Shown here one piece after another: positions 34,663 through 43,553 of a stretch of 64,000 nucleotides of DNA. The notes under the pieces are model-generated. The model saw nothing but the letters and a program-made list of their open reading frames with translations, was not told the DNA's origin and did not search any database. Made by a program: the position numbers and the translations under genes. The first letter of the stretch is position 1, and every line of letters starts with the position of its first letter. The DNA is taken from NCBI RefSeq assembly GCF_000717245.1, contig NZ_JNYQ01000001.1:1188300-1252299 (forward strand). Reading direction: 5' to 3'. Origin of the DNA: Kitasatospora papulosa. Its GTDB lineage: Bacteria > Actinomycetota > Actinomycetes > Streptomycetales > Streptomycetaceae.

Positions 34663-35487
34663 GTGTCACTCACCCGCAGACGGACGGCAGCCGCGCTCCT
34701 CGCGCTGCCCCTCGCCCTCAGCGCCACCCCCGCGCTCGCCCACGGTGGCGGGGGCAGGCCCCGGCCCCGGACCCTCCACATCGCGGGCGACTCCACGGCA
34801 GCGCAGAAGTACGCCGACGCCGCGCCCGAGACCGGCTGGGGCATGGCCCTGCCCTTCTTCCTCGGCCGCTCCCTCCGCGTCGTCAACCACGCGGTGAACG
34901 GCCGGAGTTCGAAGAGCTTCATCGACGAGGGCCGGCTCACCGTCCTGCTGGACGGCGTCCGCCCGGACGATCTCGTCCTCATCCAGTTCGGCCACAACGA
35001 CGAGAAGACCGAGGACCCCGCCCGGGGCACCGACCCGTACACCACCTACCAGGCATACCTGCGCCAGTACGTCGAGGGCGCCCGCGCCCGGCGTGCGGAG
35101 CCCGTCCTGATCACCCCGGTCGAGCGCCGCCGCTTCGCCGAGGACGGCACCGCGAAGCCCACCCACGGCGCGTACCCGGCCGCCATGCGGGCCCTGGCGT
35201 CGGAGGAGGGCGTCACCCTGCTCGACATGCAGGCACTCTCCCTCGCCCGCTGGCAGCGGCTCGGCCCCGACGGGACCCTGCCGTACTTCAACTGGCTGGA
35301 GCCCGGCGAGTCGCCGAACTACCCCGACGGCAAGCAGGACAACACCCACTTCCGGCCCGACGGCGCCGTCGACGTGGCCAGGACCACCGCCCGCGCCCTG
35401 CTGGACGCGCGCACGCTCTCCCCGCGCGACCTGCGCCGACTCGACGAGCCGGTGCCCGGATCGTGGATCACCTGGCCCCCGGCCTGA
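34663..35487 (+). CDS. Rhamnogalacturonan acetylesterase (SGNH family)
   Basis: 274 residues from GTG 34663 (GAGAGAGG upstream), giving a normal signal peptide ending near PALA-HG. SGNH blocks: catalytic serine in HIAGDSTAAQKY, glycine in AVNGRSSKSF, asparagine in FGHNDEKTEDP, and the Asp-His pair in DNTHFRPDGA. This set matches family CE12, which removes acetyl groups from rhamnogalacturonan I, opening the backbone to lyases. It lies between the importer genes and two pectin enzymes. Confidence 0.9.
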   Translation: MSLTRRRTAAALLALPLALSATPALAHGGGGRPRPRTLHIAGDSTAAQKYADAAPETGWGMALPFFLGRSLRVVNHAVNGRSSKSFIDEGRLTVLLDGVRPDDLVLIQFGHNDEKTEDPARGTDPYTTYQAYLRQYVEGARARRAEPVLITPVERRRFAEDGTAKPTHGAYPAAMRALASEEGVTLLDMQALSLARWQRLGPDGTLPYFNWLEPGESPNYPDGKQDNTHFRPDGAVDVARTTARALLDARTLSPRDLRRLDEPVPGSWITWPPA

Positions 35488-35564
35488 TCCCCTCCGCACC
35501 CTCCCGCGCGCAGCCCTCCCCGCTCACCCGAGCACCTTCCGCGTACGACAGAGAAGGATCCGCC

Positions 35565-36893
35565 ATGCCCGCACGCATGAGACACGTCCGCGCCATCGCC
35601 GTGGTGATGGGCGCCACCTCGCTCGCCCTCGCCGTCAGCCTCCCCGCCCAGGCCACCACCCACCGCGGCACGGGCATCGAGCGCGCGGTGCTCCCCGCCG
35701 GTGACGGCTGGGCCTCCGCCGACGGCTCCACCACGGGCGGCGCGGGCGCCACCCCGGAGCACGTGTACACCGTCACCGACCGGGCCGAGCTCATCGCCGC
35801 CTTCGAGGACGCGGGTGACGCGCCCAAGATCGTCAGGATCGCCGGCACCGTCCACGGCAACTCCGACGCCGAGGGCACCCCGATCGGCTGCGAGGCGTAC
35901 CAGCAGGGCGGCTACACCCTGGAGAAGTACCTCGACGCCTACGACCCGGCCGTCTGGGGCAGGGACGAGGTGCCGGCTGGCCCGCTGGAGGACGCGCGGG
36001 CCGCGTCCGCGAAGCTCCAGGCGGCCGCGGTCAACGTGAACGTGCCGTCCAACACCACGCTCGTCGGCGTCGGCAAGGACGCCACGATCATCGGTGCCAG
36101 CCTCCAGGTGAAGAACGTCTCCAACGTCATCGTCCGCAACATCTCCTTCGAGGACACCTACGACTGCTTCCCCCAGTGGGACCCCACCGACGGTGACCAG
36201 GGCGCCTGGAACTCCGAGTACGACAACCTCGTCGTCCACGGCTCCAGCCACGTCTGGGTGGACCACAACACCTTCAGCGACGGCGACCGCCCCGACGCCG
36301 ACCAGCCCCGCTACTTCGGGCAGGTGTACCAGCAGCACGACGGCCTCTTCGACATCGTGCGCGGCGCCGACCTCGTCACCGTCTCGTGGAACGTCCTCGA
36401 GGACCACGACAAGACCATGCTCATCGGCAACAGCGACGGCGCCGGCGCGAGCGACCGGGGCAAGCTCCGCGTCACGCTGCACCACAACCTCTTCAAGGAC
36501 GTGAAGGAACGCGCGCCCCGCGTCCGCTTCGGCCAGGTCGACTCGTACAACAACCACTTCGTCGCCACGACGGGCTCCGCCTACGGCTACACCTACGGCA
36601 TCGGCGCCGAGTCGAAGCTCGTCGCCGAGTCCAACGCGTTCACGCTCGGATCCGGCCTGGACCGGGCGAAGATCCTGAAGAAATGGTCCGAGTCCTCCCT
36701 CACGGCGGAGAACAACTACGTCAACGGGCGGAAGACCGACCTGATCGCCGTCCACAACGCCGGCGTCCCCGCCGAGCAGCTCACCGAGGGCGCCGGCTGG
36801 ACCCCGACCCTGCGCACCCGGGTCAGCCACCCGCTCGTCGTCCCGCTCCTGGTGGGCCTCGGAGCGGGCGCCGGCAAGCCGCTGGTCCGCTGA
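35565..36893 (+). CDS. Secreted pectate lyase, family PL1
   Basis: 442 residues from ATG 35565, with GAGAAGG upstream. Signal peptide to about residue 30 (SLPAQA-TT). Right-handed beta-helix with PL1 landmarks: VNVPSNTTLVGVGKDATI, VIVRNISFEDTYDCFPQWDP, HVWVDHNTFSDG, and the catalytic region ERAPRVRFGQVDSYNNHF, preceded by the calcium site EYDNLVVHGSSHV. It cleaves polygalacturonate by beta-elimination outside the cell. Confidence 0.95.
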   Translation: MPARMRHVRAIAVVMGATSLALAVSLPAQATTHRGTGIERAVLPAGDGWASADGSTTGGAGATPEHVYTVTDRAELIAAFEDAGDAPKIVRIAGTVHGNSDAEGTPIGCEAYQQGGYTLEKYLDAYDPAVWGRDEVPAGPLEDARAASAKLQAAAVNVNVPSNTTLVGVGKDATIIGASLQVKNVSNVIVRNISFEDTYDCFPQWDPTDGDQGAWNSEYDNLVVHGSSHVWVDHNTFSDGDRPDADQPRYFGQVYQQHDGLFDIVRGADLVTVSWNVLEDHDKTMLIGNSDGAGASDRGKLRVTLHHNLFKDVKERAPRVRFGQVDSYNNHFVATTGSAYGYTYGIGAESKLVAESNAFTLGSGLDRAKILKKWSESSLTAENNYVNGRKTDLIAVHNAGVPAEQLTEGAGWTPTLRTRVSHPLVVPLLVGLGAGAGKPLVR

Positions 36894-36907
36894 CCCACCC
36901 CCCGAAC

Positions 36908-36960
36908 GGCCGGAGCGGCACCGCACGCTCTCCAGCACCCCGGAGAGCGCCGCTCCGGCC
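36908..36960 (+). terminator. Nested hairpin between pectate lyase and pectinesterase genes
   Basis: Outer 12-bp stem 36908-36919 with 36949-36960; inner 7-bp stem 36927-36933 with 36942-36948. It may terminate transcription or stabilise the upstream message within the pectin operon. Confidence 0.6.
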
Positions 36961-36986
36961 CCCCACCCCCGCACAAGGAGTACGCC

Positions 36987-38090
36987 ATGCCCAGCAGACG
37001 CAGCGCGCTGACCCTGCTCGCGGGGGCGGGCGCCGCCCTCGCCCTCGGCACCCCCGCCGCCGCGGCGCGGCCCGCCCACACCCGCCCCTTCGGCCGCTAC
37101 GGGTCCCCCTCCCGCCGGCTCGACGCCCTGACGCTGTACGTCGATCCGCTCGGCCGGGGCGACCACACCGACGTGGCGTCCGCCGTCGAAGCCGCGTCCG
37201 GCACCGGTCACACCCTGGTCCTCGCCCCCGGCACCTACCGCGGCCCGGTCCTCGTCACCGCCGCCCGGGCGGAGCTCACCGTCATCGGCGCGAGCGGCGA
37301 CCCCCGGGACACCGTCATCGTCCACGACAACGCCGCCGGAACACCCAGGCCCGACGGCTCCGGCCCCTACGGCACCAGCGGATCGGCCACGGTCACCGTC
37401 CAGGCCGCCGGCTTCACCGCCCGCGACGTGACCTTCGCCAACGACTGGCTGCGCTCCGACAACCCGGAGTACACCGGCACCCAGGCCGTCGCGATCAAGG
37501 TGCAGGGCGACCGCTCCGCGTTCCACGGCTGTCGCTTCCTCGGCCACCAGGACACCCTGTACGCCGACTCCCTCGCCCTCACCGCCTTCGCGCGCCAGTA
37601 CTACCGCGACTGCTACGTGGAGGGCGACGTCGACTTCGTCTTCGGCCGGGCCACCGCCGTCTTCGACCGCTGCCACTTCCGCACCCTGGACCGCACCGAC
37701 CTCGCCGCCGCCCCGTACGGCTTCGTCTTCGCGCCCAGCACCGCCGGAGCCAACCCGCGCGGCTACCTGGTGCTGCGCTCCCGGGTCACCAGCACGGCCC
37801 CCGACGCGTACTACAAACTGGCCCGCCCCTGGGTGCCCTCCTCCGACCCGACCGCCCACCCGATGCTGACCGTCCGGGACAGCCACCTCGGCGCCGGCAT
37901 CGACGCGGTCACGCCGTACGGCACCATGTCCGCGGGCTTCCCCTGGCAGGACCAGCGCTTCGCCGAGTACCGCAACACCGGTCCCGGCGCGCGCGTCACC
38001 GTCCCCGGCAACCGTCCGCAGCTGACCGCGTCCGAGGCACGCGCGCACACCCCGGCCGACTGGCTGGGCGACTGGCGCCCCCGCGCGTGA
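36987..38090 (+). CDS. Secreted pectinesterase, family CE8
   Basis: 367 residues, ATG 36987 with AAGGAG upstream. Signal peptide ending near AAAA-RP. CE8 motifs: APGTYRGPV, TQAVAIKV, the two catalytic aspartates in GHQDTLYAD and VEGDVDFVFG, and the arginine in KLARPWVP. It removes methyl groups from homogalacturonan, producing pectate for the lyase encoded just before it. Overlaps the next gene by GTGA. Confidence 0.95.
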   Translation: MPSRRSALTLLAGAGAALALGTPAAAARPAHTRPFGRYGSPSRRLDALTLYVDPLGRGDHTDVASAVEAASGTGHTLVLAPGTYRGPVLVTAARAELTVIGASGDPRDTVIVHDNAAGTPRPDGSGPYGTSGSATVTVQAAGFTARDVTFANDWLRSDNPEYTGTQAVAIKVQGDRSAFHGCRFLGHQDTLYADSLALTAFARQYYRDCYVEGDVDFVFGRATAVFDRCHFRTLDRTDLAAAPYGFVFAPSTAGANPRGYLVLRSRVTSTAPDAYYKLARPWVPSSDPTAHPMLTVRDSHLGAGIDAVTPYGTMSAGFPWQDQRFAEYRNTGPGARVTVPGNRPQLTASEARAHTPADWLGDWRPRA

Positions 38091-39196
38091 ACCTGGGGAT
38101 CACCCGGCGGGTGCTCCCCGCCTTCCACGAGCGGCTCAGGGACGAACTCACCTTCCCGCTCTCCTGGGGGAGGTCGGCGACCCGTGACTTCCCGGCCTGG
38201 CGCGCCGAGGCGCGCGCCGCGGTCGGGGAGTCACTGCTGCAGCCGCTCACGCCCGGCCCCGAACCGTTCGGCCCGGTGACCCTCGACGAGCGGCCCGCGG
38301 GCACGTACACCGCCCGCACCGTCGAGTTCGCCCTGAGCCGCTACGGGCGTACCCGCGGCTCCCTGCTGATGCCGCGCGGGAGCGGGCCCTTCCCCGCGGT
38401 ACTGGTACTCCACGACCACGGGGGCGAGTTCGGGATCGGCCGCGAGAAGGTGGTCCGGCCCCGGTCGGACCCGGAGCGCCTCGCACCCGCCGAGGCGTGG
38501 GCGGACCGGTACTACGACGGCCGGTTCATCGGCGACGAACTGGCCGCCCGCGGGTACGCCGTTCTCGCCGTGGACACGCTGGGCTGGGGCGACCGGGGAC
38601 CGCTCGCCCACGAGGACCAGCAGGCCCTGGCCGCCAACCTCCTCCAGCTGGGCACCTCCCTCGCCGGACTCGCCGCCCACGAGGACATCAGGGCCGCGGC
38701 CTTCCTCGCCTCGCTGCCCGAGGTGGACGAACGGCGGGTCGGCGCGCTGGGGTTCTCCATGGGCGCCTACCGCGCCTGGCAGCTGTCCGCCCTCTCCGAC
38801 GGGGTCCGGGCGGCCGCCGCCGTCTGCTGGATGACGGGGCTCAAGGAGCTGACGGCGCCGGGCGGCAACGCCCTGCGCGGCCAGTCCGCGTACTTCATGC
38901 TCCACCCCGGACTGCGCCGCCGCCTCGACATCCCGGACGTCGCGTCCCTCGCCGCCCCCAAGCCGGCGCTCTTCCACGCGGGCGGCAGGGACCACCTGTT
39001 CACGGCTGCGGGGGTGGAGTCCGCGTACGCCACCCTGCGCGCGGTCTGGGAGTCGCAGGGGGCGGGCGACCGGCTGACCACCCGGGTGTGGCCCGACACC
39101 GGCCACACCTTCACCTCGGCGATGCAGGCCGAGGTGTACGCCTGGCTCGACGTCCGGCTCGCCGGCCGGCCGGCGGCCGGGGTGCGGCGGACATGA
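38087..39196 (+). CDS. Cytoplasmic alpha/beta-hydrolase (Abhydrolase_7-like esterase)
   Basis: 369 residues, GTG overlapping the pectinesterase stop. No signal peptide. Alpha/beta-hydrolase core: oxyanion region LVLHDHGGEFGIGREK, nucleophile in GALGFSMGAYR, and histidine in WPDTGHTFTSA. The long N-terminal cap and HDHGG...GREKV block resemble Abhydrolase_7/acetyl-xylan-esterase relatives. Being the last gene of the pectin run, it may deacetylate imported oligomers. Substrate is inference. Confidence 0.88.
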   Translation: MNLGITRRVLPAFHERLRDELTFPLSWGRSATRDFPAWRAEARAAVGESLLQPLTPGPEPFGPVTLDERPAGTYTARTVEFALSRYGRTRGSLLMPRGSGPFPAVLVLHDHGGEFGIGREKVVRPRSDPERLAPAEAWADRYYDGRFIGDELAARGYAVLAVDTLGWGDRGPLAHEDQQALAANLLQLGTSLAGLAAHEDIRAAAFLASLPEVDERRVGALGFSMGAYRAWQLSALSDGVRAAAAVCWMTGLKELTAPGGNALRGQSAYFMLHPGLRRRLDIPDVASLAAPKPALFHAGGRDHLFTAAGVESAYATLRAVWESQGAGDRLTTRVWPDTGHTFTSAMQAEVYAWLDVRLAGRPAAGVRRT

Positions 39197-39197
39197 C

Positions 39198-39233
39198 GCG
39201 GGGGCGCGGACACCACGGTGTCCGCGCCCCCGC
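39198..39233. terminator. Bidirectional terminator of the pectin operon
   Basis: Perfect 17-bp inverted repeat, arms 39198-39214 and 39217-39233, immediately after the esterase stop and before the end of the convergent PL3 gene. Confidence 0.85.
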
Positions 39234-39244
39234 ACCGCTACCTC

Positions 39245-40078
39245 CTAGTCGTAGCTGAGGTCCGACGCGGTGTAGCGGCAGTACGTGCCGTCCGGGCCGC
39301 TGCCCGTCTCCTTGGGCTCGGCACCGGTGCTGTTGCCGGTGTAGCGGACGCACGGCTTGATCTTCTTGCTGCTGTCACCGTGGATCCGCACCGACCGCAG
39401 CGCGGCGGTGTCCCCGTAGTTGGTGTTGATGCCGACCAGGGACTTGCCCGGCGCCGTGATGTCGACGTCGTTCACGATGATCTCGCGCTTGTACTGCTTG
39501 GAGCAGTTGCCGCAGGACCGGACGAGCTTGCCGAAGTCCGACACCTGGAACTTCGTGACGACCAGCTTGCCCGCGCCGTTGAACTGGAAGACCTTGTCGG
39601 AGGCCTTCTTGGCGCCGCCGCCGTACACCGTGTACACGGAGCCCGTCGACGTGCCCTTGAAGGACGCGGCGTCCTCGCCGACGTCCTCCCACCAGACGTT
39701 CTGGATGGTGCAGCTGCCGGAGCAGTGCACGCCGTCGGCGGCGGGCGAGCCCAGGATGACGTTCTTGAGCGTGGCACCGTCGGCCAGCTTGAAGATCGGG
39801 TCCTGGCCCTCGTCCTGGCCGCCCCCGCCGAGGTCGCCGCTCCCGTAGAAGCGCTTCAGCGATCCGTCGTACGTCCCCGAGACCTCGATGGTCTTCGAGA
39901 CGGCCTGGGAGCCGGTGGCACTCGGCCAGGCGGGTACCGCGGCCGTCGCCGCGCCCGCCGGCTGCAGCATCACGTTGGTGGCCAGAGCGGCGCCGGTGAG
40001 GCCCAGGGCCGCGGTGAGGGCGGCGGCCATACGGCGCCTGCCGGGCCTGCGCCGGTGGGTGTGCGCGCGTTCCTTCAT
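39245..40078 (-). CDS. Secreted pectate lyase, family PL3
   Basis: 277 residues from ATG 40078. A very basic N-terminus (HTHRRRPGRRR) precedes the signal hydrophobic core; mature part from about ATAAVPAWPS. PL3 features: YGSGDLGGGGQDEGQDPIFK, DGVHCSGSCTIQNVWWEDVG with paired cysteines, FQFNGAGKLVVTKFQV and KYKRE-like QYKREIIVNDVDIT. PL3 enzymes are small, calcium-dependent and highly alkaline. It complements the PL1 lyase encoded convergently. Confidence 0.94.
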   Translation of the reverse strand: MKERAHTHRRRPGRRRMAAALTAALGLTGAALATNVMLQPAGAATAAVPAWPSATGSQAVSKTIEVSGTYDGSLKRFYGSGDLGGGGQDEGQDPIFKLADGATLKNVILGSPAADGVHCSGSCTIQNVWWEDVGEDAASFKGTSTGSVYTVYGGGAKKASDKVFQFNGAGKLVVTKFQVSDFGKLVRSCGNCSKQYKREIIVNDVDITAPGKSLVGINTNYGDTAALRSVRIHGDSSKKIKPCVRYTGNSTGAEPKETGSGPDGTYCRYTASDLSYD

Positions 40079-40260
40079 GTTCGTGGTCCCGTTTCCTAGA
40101 GGGTGGGGGAGTCTCGCGCTCCTGGGTCGCCGCCGCCCCGCAAAGGGTTGCCGTGTCCGGGCCTTCTTCTTCGCCGTGCCCTTCGCCGCCCTGTCCTTCT
40201 CCGCGGCCTGTGCGGCCCTGGCGGCCGTCCCTGCCCCGGCGGCCGTCCCTGCCCCGGCGC

Positions 40261-40971
40261 TCAGCGCGTCCGCGTGAAGCCGCCGCCCACCGCGACCTGT
40301 CCACCCGCCGCCCGCGCCCGCGCCGTGTAGTCGTCCCGTCCGGTGTCGCGGTCGCCCTCCGCGTGGTTGTACTGCCCCGCGAAGGTGTGCGTACCGGCCG
40401 GCACGCTCCTTCCCTGCCTCAGGGCCCAGCGGTAGACCAGGAAGCCGTCCTCCTCGCGCGCCGAGACCGTGAAGTCCTCCTCGGGCAGGGAGCGCCAGGA
40501 CCCGGTGGTGTTCACCCCGCCGTTCAGCGCGATCCGGAGTTCGACGGTGAGCGCGGACAGCGGCCCGGTCGTCTTCACCGTCACCTCGCTCTGCGCCCAG
40601 TAGCTGTTGCTCTCCGGGTCCAGCGAACCGTCCGACCACAGCGGGCCCTTCCCCGCGGGCAGCGCGCCGCCCCTGTCCGGGGCCGGTGACGCGGGGCCGG
40701 GTGACGCGGGGCCCGCCGCCACCCGCTGAACGCCCTCCGGCTCCTCCCCGCCGGCGGAGGCCACCGCGAACGCTCCGGCCGTCAGCACCCCGCACACCGC
40801 CGCCGTCGCTCCGGCCACGCGCAGCCACGGCATCGCCGTACGCGGGGCGCGTGCGGGGCGGGCCGGAGGTTCCTCCGCCATGCCGCGCTCGACACGGGCC
40901 AGCATCCGCGCCCGGTCGGGGCGGTGCGAAGCGGCGGCCGCGCGCAGGCGCTCCCGCAGGTCCTCGTCCAT
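40261..40971 (-). CDS. Membrane-anchored partner of the sigma factor (putative anti-sigma)
   Basis: 236 residues; ATG 40971 overlaps the sigma-factor stop (TGATG); GTG 40974 is an alternative. Short helical cytoplasmic N-terminus (DEDLRERLRAAAASHRPD), one membrane span at residues ~50-72 (AGATAAVCGVLTAGAFAVAS), and an extracellular domain of ~160 residues. This topology and the coupling to the sigma gene fit an anti-sigma factor or its signal-sensing equivalent, though no ZAS zinc motif is seen. Confidence 0.75.
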   Translation of the reverse strand: MDEDLRERLRAAAASHRPDRARMLARVERGMAEEPPARPARAPRTAMPWLRVAGATAAVCGVLTAGAFAVASAGGEEPEGVQRVAAGPASPGPASPAPDRGGALPAGKGPLWSDGSLDPESNSYWAQSEVTVKTTGPLSALTVELRIALNGGVNTTGSWRSLPEEDFTVSAREEDGFLVYRWALRQGRSVPAGTHTFAGQYNHAEGDRDTGRDDYTARARAAGGQVAVGGGFTRTR

Positions 40972-41543
40972 CACTGCCTTCCTCCGGCGCGCTGCCCGGC
41001 GGCCGCCACCTGTACCTGTGCCGCCGGGGTCTCGGGTCCCAACAGCCGCTGGAGTTCCGCCACACCGCGCGAGGTCTGGCTCTTCACCGTACCCACCGAG
41101 ACACCGAGGACCAGAGCGGTGTCACGTTCGGACAGGTCGAACGCGTGCCGCAGCACCACGCACGCGCGCTTGCGGAACGGCAGCCGCCGCAGGGCCTCCT
41201 GGACGTCCACCACGGCCGACACGTCGGGCCCGTCCGCCGCACCGCCGTCCCCGGCCCCCCGAGGCGCCCAGAACAGGGCGATCCTCCGGCGCTCGCGCAC
41301 CGCGCTGCGGATGCGGGTGCGGGCCAGGTTGGCGACGACCCCCCTGGCGTACGCCGCCGGGTGGTCGGCGCCCCTGACCCGGTCCCAGCGGTGCCAGAGC
41401 GCCATCAGCGCGTCGGCCGCCAGATCGTCCGCCGCGTCGGCCTCACCCGTCAGCAGATGGGCGAGCCGGGCGAGTTCGGCGTAGTGCGCCTCGAAGAACG
41501 CACGGAACTCGGCGGCAGCAGCATCGTCCACGACCGTGCCCAC
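40971..41543 (-). CDS. SigE-family ECF RNA polymerase sigma factor
   Basis: 190 residues, GTG start with AGAGG upstream. Region 2 (FFEAHYAELARLAHLLTG and DLAADALMALWHRWDRV) and region 4 (VQEALRRLPFRKRACVVLRH, VLGVSVGTVKSQTSRGVAEL) are complete. The wording matches the actinobacterial SigE family (SigE-type ECF41/ECF-like group), which uses a membrane partner, here the downstream gene. Confidence 0.93.
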   Translation of the reverse strand: MGTVVDDAAAAEFRAFFEAHYAELARLAHLLTGEADAADDLAADALMALWHRWDRVRGADHPAAYARGVVANLARTRIRSAVRERRRIALFWAPRGAGDGGAADGPDVSAVVDVQEALRRLPFRKRACVVLRHAFDLSERDTALVLGVSVGTVKSQTSRGVAELQRLLGPETPAAQVQVAAAGQRAGGRQ

Positions 41544-41587
41544 GGCTACCTCTTCTCTGCACGGGAATCCCTACGCGCTCGAACGGG

Positions 41588-41855
41588 CTGTGTACGTTCC
41601 CAACTCCGTTCGCGGGGCGCGAGCGTACCAATGCGCACCCGGAAGCGCTTCGACGCGTGTGCGCCTCCCAGTAAGGCGTAACACGGCGAAAACCTGAACC
41701 CCCCTGCGCCGGCCGAAGGGCCGCGGGCCCGGGGGAGTGACGGCGCGCGCGTCCCTGTGTACGTTCCTTTCGCGCCACTGCCCCGGACTCGCCGCACGCA
41801 TCCCCGGGGTCCCTTCGGCGCGCCCGAACCACCCGGGACGTAACACGGCGAAAAC
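41588..41855. repeat. Duplicated ~130-base module in the sigma/permease intergenic region
   Basis: CTGTGTACGTTCC occurs at 41588-41600 and 41755-41767; GTAACACGGCGAAAAC occurs at 41678-41693 and 41840-41855. The two pairs are 167 and 162 bases apart, so a block of about 110-130 bases appears twice with divergence in between. On the minus strand the first element reads GGAACGTACACAG, which contains the GGAAC of ECF -35 boxes. The whole gap 41544-41998 contains no convincing gene. Confidence 0.7.
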
Positions 41856-41920
41856 CCGAACTCCCCACGGCCGGTGGACAATCCGGCTGACCACCGCGTG
41901 ACCCGTACAGCCGTGAGCCG

Positions 41921-41988
41921 TGCACCTGCGATCCGTGCACCTGCGATCCGTGCACCAGTGATCCGTACACCAGTGATCCGTACACCAG
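41921..41988 (+). repeat. 15-bp tandem repeat in the permease leader
   Basis: Four adjacent units: TGCACCTGCGATCCG twice (41921-41950), TGCACCAGTGATCCG (41951-41965) and TACACCAGTGATCCG (41966-41980), then a partial unit TACACCAG (41981-41988) that runs into the AGGAGG ribosome site of the permease gene. A degenerate earlier unit lies at about 41904-41920. Confidence 0.85.
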
Positions 41989-41998
41989 GAGGAGTGCC

Positions 41999-43507
41999 AT
42001 GCCGGACAGACCCGATCCCACCGCGCCCGTGCCCGGGACCGAGAAAGCCGCGGTCCCCGCGCCCGCGGTGCCCGCGGAGGGCGCGCCCCCGGAGCGGGGC
42101 GGCCCGGGCGCGGTCGACCGCTTCTTCTCCGTCAGCGCCCGCGGCTCGGACTTCGGACGCGAGATACGCGGCGGCTTCGCCACCTTCTTCACGATGGCCT
42201 ACATCCTGGTGCTCAACCCGATCATCCTCGGCTCGGCCGAGGACAAGTTCGGCAACCACCTCTCCGCGCCGCAACTCGTCACCGCCACCGCCCTGGTGGC
42301 CGCCGTGACGACCGTCGTCATGGGGATCGGCGGCAATCTCCCGCTCGCCCTCGCGGCCGGGCTCGGCATCAACGCCGTCACCGCCTACCAGCTGGCGCCG
42401 CTGATGAGCTGGCCCGACGCGATGGGCCTCATCGTCATCGAGGGCCTGCTGATCTGCGTCCTGGTGGTCACCGGGCTCCGCGAGGCGATCATGTACGCGA
42501 TCCCGGCGTCCCTCAAACAGGCCATCAGTGTCGGTATCGGGCTCTTCATCGCGTTCATCGGTTTCATCGACGCCGGTTTCGCCACCCGCATCCCCGGCGA
42601 CACCGGATCGGTCCCCGTGCAGCTCGGCGCCACCGGACACCTCTCCGGCTGGCCGGTCCTGGTCTTCTGCCTCGGTGTCCTGCTCACCGTGGCGCTGCTC
42701 GCCCGCAGGACCAAGGGCGCCATCCTCATCAGCATCGTCGTGACGACCGTCGTGGCGGTCGTCGTCGACGCGCTCGCCGACATCGCCCCCACCGCGTGGG
42801 GACTGACCGTGCCCGCCGTCCCCGACGACCTGTTCGCGGCACCGGACTTCGGGCTGCTCGGATCCTTCAGCCTCTTCGGGGCGTTCCAGCACGTCGGTGT
42901 CCTCACCATCGTGCTGCTGGTCTTCACCCTGCTGCTGAGCGACTTCTTCGACACCATGGGAACCGTCGTCGGCGTCTCCCACGAGGCCGGACTCCTCGAC
43001 GAGGACGGCAAGGTGCCGCACCTGGGCCGGGTCCTGCTCATCGACGGTGCGGCGGCGGTCGCGGGCGGCGCGGCCTCCGCGTCCTCCGCCACCTCCTACG
43101 TCGAGTCCACGGCGGGCGTCGGGGAGGGCGCCCGCACGGGCTTCGCCTCCCTCGTCACGGGCGGACTCTTCGCCGTGGCGCTGTTCCTCACCCCGCTGGC
43201 CACGATCGTCCCCGCGCAGGCGGCCGCGCCGGCCCTGGTCGCGGTCGGCTTCATGCTGATGGCCCAGGTGCGTCACATCGACTGGGAGAAGTACGAGATC
43301 GCCGTCCCGGCCTTCCTCACGATCGCCGTGATGCCGTTCACCTACTCCATCACCAACGGGATCGGCGCGGGCTTCGTGTCGTACGTGGTGCTCAAGGCCG
43401 TCCTCGGCAGGGCCAGGGAGGTCCACTGGCTGCTGTGGGGCGCCGCCGCCCTGTTCGCCGTGTACTTCGCCATCGACCCGGTCGAGCAGCTGCTCGGTGT
43501 GAAGTAG
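41999..43507 (+). CDS. NCS2/AzgA-type purine permease
   Basis: 502 residues, ATG 41999 with AGGAGG. After ~40 polar residues come 12-14 membrane segments. AzgA/PbuG features: FATFFTMAYILVLNPIIL, GLGINAVTAYQL, and LLLSDFFDTMGTVVGVSHEA, SATSYVESTAGVGEGARTG. It imports adenine, guanine or hypoxanthine with protons. Its 5' leader consists of short tandem repeats. Confidence 0.94.
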   Translation: MPDRPDPTAPVPGTEKAAVPAPAVPAEGAPPERGGPGAVDRFFSVSARGSDFGREIRGGFATFFTMAYILVLNPIILGSAEDKFGNHLSAPQLVTATALVAAVTTVVMGIGGNLPLALAAGLGINAVTAYQLAPLMSWPDAMGLIVIEGLLICVLVVTGLREAIMYAIPASLKQAISVGIGLFIAFIGFIDAGFATRIPGDTGSVPVQLGATGHLSGWPVLVFCLGVLLTVALLARRTKGAILISIVVTTVVAVVVDALADIAPTAWGLTVPAVPDDLFAAPDFGLLGSFSLFGAFQHVGVLTIVLLVFTLLLSDFFDTMGTVVGVSHEAGLLDEDGKVPHLGRVLLIDGAAAVAGGAASASSATSYVESTAGVGEGARTGFASLVTGGLFAVALFLTPLATIVPAQAAAPALVAVGFMLMAQVRHIDWEKYEIAVPAFLTIAVMPFTYSITNGIGAGFVSYVVLKAVLGRAREVHWLLWGAAALFAVYFAIDPVEQLLGVK

Positions 43508-43514
43508 CCGGCCC

Positions 43515-43547
43515 CCGCTGCCACCGCCCGCCGGGCGGTGGCAGCGG
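43515..43547. terminator. Bidirectional terminator
   Basis: 16-bp inverted repeat, arms 43515-43530 and 43532-43547 (the innermost pairs would open to form the loop), between the permease and the convergent penicillin-binding protein gene. Confidence 0.8.
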
Positions 43548-43553
43548 AACGCC

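Noticed and set aside
35319..38048. A 909-codon open frame on the minus strand across the pectate lyase and pectinesterase genes.
   Set aside because: It mirrors three well-supported plus-strand genes with signal peptides and catalytic motifs; its product is Val/Gly/Asp-rich, as expected of the complement of high-GC coding DNA.
41546..42192. Minus-strand frames with a repeated peptide (LVYGS/VHGSQ) through the tandem repeat.
   Set aside because: The peptide repeat merely reflects the 15-bp DNA repeat, and the frame continues through the permease gene on the opposite strand.
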